From NCBI RefSeq assembly GCF_009649635.1, contig NZ_WJII01000001.1:434001-498000 (forward strand): DNA of 64,000 nt. The letters run 5' to 3'. Under the pieces are notes generated by a model. It was not told the origin of the DNA. It ran no database searches and was given only the letters and a program-made list of their open reading frames with translations. Made by a program: the position numbers and the translations under genes. The stretch's first letter is position 1; the number at the start of each line of letters is the position of its first letter. Origin of the DNA: Microbacterium sp. SYP-A9085 (GTDB taxonomy: Bacteria; Actinomycetota; Actinomycetes; Actinomycetales; Microbacteriaceae). Below, in pieces: positions 60,337 to 64,000 of the stretch.

Positions 60337-61259
60337 GCCAGCCGCGCATCGCCGTGTGCGTGGTCACCTTCAACAGCGCGCCGCTCATCCGGGGCCTCAT
60401 CGACTCGCTGCCTGCCGGTGCCGCAGGCACCCGGTGGGCCCTCGTCGTCGCCGACAACGCCTCGACCGACGACACGCTCGCCGAGCTGGCCCGGTGGGCG
60501 CCGTCGGCCGTCGTCGTGGAGACCGGGGCGAACCTCGGGTACGCGGGCGGCGTCAACGCCGCCATCGACGCCGCGGGCGAGCAGGACGCCTACCTCATCC
60601 TCAACGCTGATGTCCGGCTCGGCGAGGGATGCATCGCCGAGCTGTACGCGCAGCTGGACGATCGCACCGGAATCGCCGTCCCACGCCTCGTGGACGGGGA
60701 CGGCACCCTCATCTGGTCGATGCGACGCGAACCCACACTGTCCCGGGTGTGGGCCGACGCGCTCATCGGGGCACGACGCGCCGGTCGCTCACTCGCCCTC
60801 GGGGAGGTCGTCACCGACACGTCGCTGTATGCGAAGCCGCGCGCCACCGACTGGGCGGAGGGATCCACGCAGCTGATCAGCGCCGAGTGCGTGCGCCGAT
60901 GCGGCAGGTGGGACGAGTCGTATTTCCTGTACTCCGAGGAGACGGATTACCACCTGCGTGCGGGCGACGCCGGACTGCGGGTGCTGTATGTGCCGCAGGC
61001 GACCGCCCAGCATCTGAAAGGCGATTCCGCGGTGTCTCCGGCGCTGTGGTCCCTGCTCACGATCAATCGCGCGCGCCTGTATGCCCGCCGGCACGCCGCC
61101 GTGCCCGCGATCCTCTTCTGGCTCGCACTGGTCATCCGCGAGGGAAGTCGCGCAGCGCTCGGCCGGCGCACCAGCCGTGCCGCCCTGATCGACCTCCTCT
61201 CGCCGCGGCGGTGGCGGCAGCGCCGCGGCCCCGCGTGGCTTGCCGGTGTCCGCGTGTGA
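60333..61259 (+). CDS. Glycosyltransferase family 2 (rhamnosyltransferase-like)
   Basis: This 308-residue GT2 enzyme has AVCVVTFNSAPLIRGLIDSL, VVADNASTDDT, GANLGYAGGVNAAID, LILNADVRLGEG and the C-terminal RRCGRWDESYFLYSEETDYHLRAGDAG found in WsbE/rhamnosyltransferases. It is translationally coupled to the preceding glycosyltransferase. It converges with the O-antigen ligase gene. Confidence 0.88.
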   Translation: MSQPRIAVCVVTFNSAPLIRGLIDSLPAGAAGTRWALVVADNASTDDTLAELARWAPSAVVVETGANLGYAGGVNAAIDAAGEQDAYLILNADVRLGEGCIAELYAQLDDRTGIAVPRLVDGDGTLIWSMRREPTLSRVWADALIGARRAGRSLALGEVVTDTSLYAKPRATDWAEGSTQLISAECVRRCGRWDESYFLYSEETDYHLRAGDAGLRVLYVPQATAQHLKGDSAVSPALWSLLTINRARLYARRHAAVPAILFWLALVIREGSRAALGRRTSRAALIDLLSPRRWRQRRGPAWLAGVRV

Positions 61260-61267
61260 TCTCAGAG

Positions 61268-62593
61268 CTATAGAGCGTCGTCGCGATCCCGGCGCGCGAC
61301 GGCGCCGATGATCCCGAGCACGAGGAACAGCGTGCCCATCGTCATCGGGAATGCGAAGGTGTCGAAGAACGCCATGCTCACGAATCCGGCCAGCACGGCT
61401 CCGGACAGCGACGCGGCGAGGTCGCGGCTGCGGATATCGGTGACGCGGTCGGCATTGCGAGCCACGCGACGCATCTCCAGCATGGCGACGACCGCGACGG
61501 CCAGCAGGGCGGCGACGCCGATGAAACCGACGCTGACCAGCTGGACGAGATACTGGTTGTCGAAGATCCGGTACTTGGGAAGGAACGTGCCGAAGCCACG
61601 CCCGAACAGCGGATGCTCGGCGGTGAACGCCCACGCGAAGTCGAAGCTGTCGGTCCGCGAGGTGATGCTGGGATCGTCGGCGGGGTCGTTGAACAGGCCG
61701 ATGATGATCTTCGTCATCCGCGGCCAGACGAGCGCGACCAGCGTGACGCCGATCACGGCGACGGAGACGACCCACCGCCGCAGCACCGGCGTCCACGCCA
61801 GAAGGCAGACCAGGACGCCGGCGACAGCGCACAGATACGCCGAGCGCGACCCCGAAATGCCGATCACGGCGGTCAGGGCGACGACACAGCCCCACCGCAC
61901 GAACGCCGATCGCGCCGTCTGGTACAGGGCGGTGTGCAGGGCGAGCGGCAGGATCATCGCGAGGATGGCCCCGTACTCGATGGGGTGCGTCGCCGTGCCG
62001 TTCGGGCGCACCAGCCCGTTGCGGGAGGGGAGTCCGCCGCCGGAGAGCTCGGTGAGCCCGGGGATGTGGATGAGGTCAGTGAACGGCATCGCCGTCACGA
62101 ACTGGGCCAGGCCCAGCACAGCAAGCAGCCCGCCCGCTACGGCGATCCGCCACACGAGATCATCGATCCGGCGCCGGCTGCGCACGAAGTCGGTCGCCAG
62201 CAGCAGCGTCCCGGTCCACGACAGCAGCGAGAGGACGGAGACATCGGCCGGGCTCATCTCGTCGAGGTTGATCGGGCGGGCCATTGCTATCGCATACGAG
62301 ACGCAGCAGACGACGACGAGCGCGCCGGCCGCCCAGCGCAGGGGATAGAACCGCAGCTGCCTGGCCGGCCGGCGCCGCGTGACCACGAGGAGGAACCAGA
62401 CGCACAGGCTCAGCAGTCCGATCAGCATCGACGGCGCGCCGGCGCTTCCGAGCGGACCTATCACGAATCGCGTCGGGACCGCGAGGAGCGCGAACAGGTA
62501 GAACGTCAGCCATGTCACGGCGTCCGGGGGGACGCTGCGCGGGGGCGGCCGTCTCCGCGTTTCAGCGGCGTCCTGGGTGACGGCGGCGCTCAT
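61268..62593 (-). CDS. O-antigen ligase / polymerase-like membrane protein (Wzy/WaaL)
   Basis: This 441-residue protein has about ten to twelve membrane helices and a large loop with the GRGFGTFLPKYRIFDNQYLVQLVSVGF segment seen in the O-antigen ligase/polymerase family (PF04932). It likely polymerises or transfers exopolysaccharide units on the outer face. ATG 62593 overlaps the stop of the Wzz-like gene (ATGA). Confidence 0.83.
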   Translation of the reverse strand: MSAAVTQDAAETRRRPPPRSVPPDAVTWLTFYLFALLAVPTRFVIGPLGSAGAPSMLIGLLSLCVWFLLVVTRRRPARQLRFYPLRWAAGALVVVCCVSYAIAMARPINLDEMSPADVSVLSLLSWTGTLLLATDFVRSRRRIDDLVWRIAVAGGLLAVLGLAQFVTAMPFTDLIHIPGLTELSGGGLPSRNGLVRPNGTATHPIEYGAILAMILPLALHTALYQTARSAFVRWGCVVALTAVIGISGSRSAYLCAVAGVLVCLLAWTPVLRRWVVSVAVIGVTLVALVWPRMTKIIIGLFNDPADDPSITSRTDSFDFAWAFTAEHPLFGRGFGTFLPKYRIFDNQYLVQLVSVGFIGVAALLAVAVVAMLEMRRVARNADRVTDIRSRDLAASLSGAVLAGFVSMAFFDTFAFPMTMGTLFLVLGIIGAVARRDRDDAL

Positions 62594-63402
62594 GACGACG
62601 AGTCATGACGGGCGGCGGTCGCACCTCCCTGGTGCGCGGACACCATGGAACGCTCTTGAGCGCTGTCGCCGTCCTCGACATCCGCGGTGTCGTCGACCGG
62701 GAACCCGCTCTCCTCCTCCGACAGCTCGATCGGGCCCTCGGCAGTCGCGGCGTCCCCCCGGTGACGGCCGCGATCACGGGGAGAAACGGCGGCGCTGCGG
62801 TGACGCCGCCGCTCGACCACGGAGTCGACGGCGAGCGCGATGATGATGGCGGCGGCCAGGCCGCCGCCGATCTCGAGCACCAGCAGGCGGATCAGCGTCT
62901 GGTAGTCCGGCTCGGCCTCCGTGTCCATGGCGAGCTCCATGGACCGGACGGTGTCGGCGGGCTTCACGCCGACGTCCTTCTGCAGGTTCGCGAGCCGCTG
63001 TGAGACAGTGTCGGTCACGTAGGCGAGAGTGTCCAGGGCCCGCTTCTCGCCGTGGTCTTTCACATCGATAGCGACGACGCCACCGCGCGTCGTGTCATCG
63101 ACGCTCAGCTGCGCTTCGGCATCCGGGGAGACGGATTTGAGCTCGTCGGCGAAGGCCGTGCTCGAGTAGGTTGCGACGAGCACCCGGGCGGTCAGATCGA
63201 GTCCGCCGAGCTGGAGGAACGGGTTCGCGCCGACGGCCTCCCCGGTCGCGGCCGGCGGGAGCAGCAGCACGAGTCCTCGGGCGGTGTAGTCGGGTGGGCT
63301 CGCGGTGTATACGAACCAGGCACCTCCGAGCGTGAGGATGACGCCGACGATCAGCACATACCAGCGACGCCCGAGCGCGCCCGAGATCTCGCGAATCCCC
63401 AC
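62590..63402 (-). CDS. Wzz-like chain-length determinant protein
   Basis: This 270-residue protein has two membrane helices (about 12-35 and 170-190) around an extracytoplasmic domain and a highly charged C-terminal tail, the layout of polysaccharide co-polymerases. It should control polymer length. Start GTG 63402 has GGGGGAAG close upstream; a TTG 12 bases before lacks a site. It is divergent from the last gene. No tyrosine-kinase domain is present. Confidence 0.72.
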   Translation of the reverse strand: MGIREISGALGRRWYVLIVGVILTLGGAWFVYTASPPDYTARGLVLLLPPAATGEAVGANPFLQLGGLDLTARVLVATYSSTAFADELKSVSPDAEAQLSVDDTTRGGVVAIDVKDHGEKRALDTLAYVTDTVSQRLANLQKDVGVKPADTVRSMELAMDTEAEPDYQTLIRLLVLEIGGGLAAAIIIALAVDSVVERRRHRSAAVSPRDRGRHRGDAATAEGPIELSEEESGFPVDDTADVEDGDSAQERSMVSAHQGGATAARHDSSS

Positions 63403-63550
63403 AGCTTCCCCCAAGCTCGAAGACCACTATCCGCGCGACATCCGGCACTGGATGCAGCAGGCCCTCACAGCGAGCCTGCGGACGCACACGCTATCGTTCT
63501 GTGACGCCGACAACGGTACAGTACGGCGCTGAGAAGTCGGTGAGGAGACG

Positions 63551-64000
63551 ATGACGCTCGCGGACCTGCTTCACGCACTGCGCAGACGGTGGCCCGTCCT
63601 GCTGATCGGTCTGCTCGTGACGCTCCCGCTCGCCTCCCTGGCCGCGAAGCCGGCACCGGTCTACGATGCCCGCACGCAGGTCGTGTTCATGGCCCCGTCC
63701 AGCCTCGACAACCCCAACGAGCTCGTCACCCAGGCGGAGTCGGTCATCATCACGGCGGGCATCGTCGCCAAGCGCATCAACGGCGCGACGCGGCCTCTGT
63801 TGTACGGAAGCCCGGAGGTGGACGCTGTCGGCGTGCCGGATGTCGGCGACACGTGGATCCAGCTGCTGAACACGGGAACGCAGTGGGTGCCGGCCTTCGA
63901 TGAGCAGGTGCTGCTCGTGGACACCGTCGGCGCGACGCGCGAGGAGGCCGCCGCGAAGATGGATGCCGCGATCACGCGGATCCACACGGTTCTCAACCAG
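63551..64000 (+). CDS. Wzz-like capsular polysaccharide protein (partial, runs off the window)
   Basis: The first 150 residues begin MTLADLLHALRRRWPVLLIG, with one membrane helix (about 15-32) and an extracytoplasmic domain (VYDARTQVVFMAPSSLDNPNELV). This matches Wzz or chain-length proteins. The ATG has GAGGAG four bases upstream. The 3-prime end is outside the window, so a kinase or a second helix may follow. The divergent gap to the other Wzz-like gene (63403-63550) probably holds both promoters. Confidence 0.78.
   Translation, partial: MTLADLLHALRRRWPVLLIGLLVTLPLASLAAKPAPVYDARTQVVFMAPSSLDNPNELVTQAESVIITAGIVAKRINGATRPLLYGSPEVDAVGVPDVGDTWIQLLNTGTQWVPAFDEQVLLVDTVGATREEAAAKMDAAITRIHTVLNQ

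Overview
The window is very GC-rich, almost gene-saturated DNA from an actinobacterium. I would place it in the Microbacteriaceae, probably Microbacterium. This rests on the gene families and order (tilS-hpt-ftsH-folE-folP-folB-folK-DUF3180-two PH proteins-DUF2520 near lysS), the actinobacterial F420 genes, many GTG/TTG starts and frequent ATGA/GTGA stop-start overlaps. No ribosomal RNA, CRISPR array or insertion sequence was seen. No gene-free stretch exceeds about 230 bases.

Layout. 1-3.0 kb: a thiamine-precursor ECF transporter operon (ykoE-ykoD-ykoC order) under a TPP riboswitch. 3.0-10.7 kb: a D,D-carboxypeptidase, a J-domain/NERD-like protein, a secreted beta-helix protein, an enoyl-CoA hydratase-type hydrolase, an ABC exporter pair whose ATPase has a long acidic tail, and a hypothetical gene. 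10.7-17.2 kb: a coenzyme F420 cluster (fbiC, a Baeyer-Villiger-type monooxygenase, fgd, cofC, and cofD on the other strand). The CofH half of FbiC has lost its radical-SAM cysteines. 17.3-24.7 kb: hemD, a three-gene envelope set (YtxH, Holin-X, DUF3618), hemY, a cardiolipin synthase and lysS. 24.8-38.3 kb: a secreted phosphoesterase, the PH/DUF3180/folate operon, ftsH, a DoxX protein, hpt, tilS, ppa and an M23 peptidase.

38.5-43.6 kb: three tRNA genes (Glu, Asp, Phe). A compact integrated element of about 4.7 kb sits in tRNA-Phe, bounded by an 85-bp direct repeat with one mismatch. It carries a tyrosine integrase, a small HTH-like protein, an OLD/AriA-like ATPase with a TOPRIM-like C-terminus (candidate anti-phage defence), a 78-residue protein and a RepSA-like replication initiator. 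It has no recognisable transfer gene. This is the best candidate for an undescribed system in the window.

43.6-52.1 kb: a two-component flavin monooxygenase (ACAD-fold oxygenase plus flavin reductase) with a LysR regulator and an orphan substrate-binding lipoprotein, then a coiled-coil protein, a luciferase-like monooxygenase, an esterase, a membrane protein and a NUDIX hydrolase. 52.2-64 kb: an exopolysaccharide region. It contains a polyprenyl-phosphate sugar transferase behind a structured leader with a 17-residue leader peptide, a secreted Pro/Thr-rich protein, an MFS transporter, a beta-propeller-like protein, VanZ, a DUF4082/beta-helix protein, two family-2 glycosyltransferases, an O-antigen ligase-like polymerase and two Wzz-like proteins, the last running off the window.

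How the parts relate. Fgd should reduce F420 for F420H2-dependent enzymes, and CofC and CofD make and attach the phospholactyl-type side chain to Fo. Whether Fo can be made with a cysteine-less CofH half is the open question. The exopolysaccharide genes form a plausible initiation (phosphotransferase), elongation (GT2), polymerisation and length-control (Wzz) pathway. All assignments come from reading the sequence and family knowledge; no database search was run.
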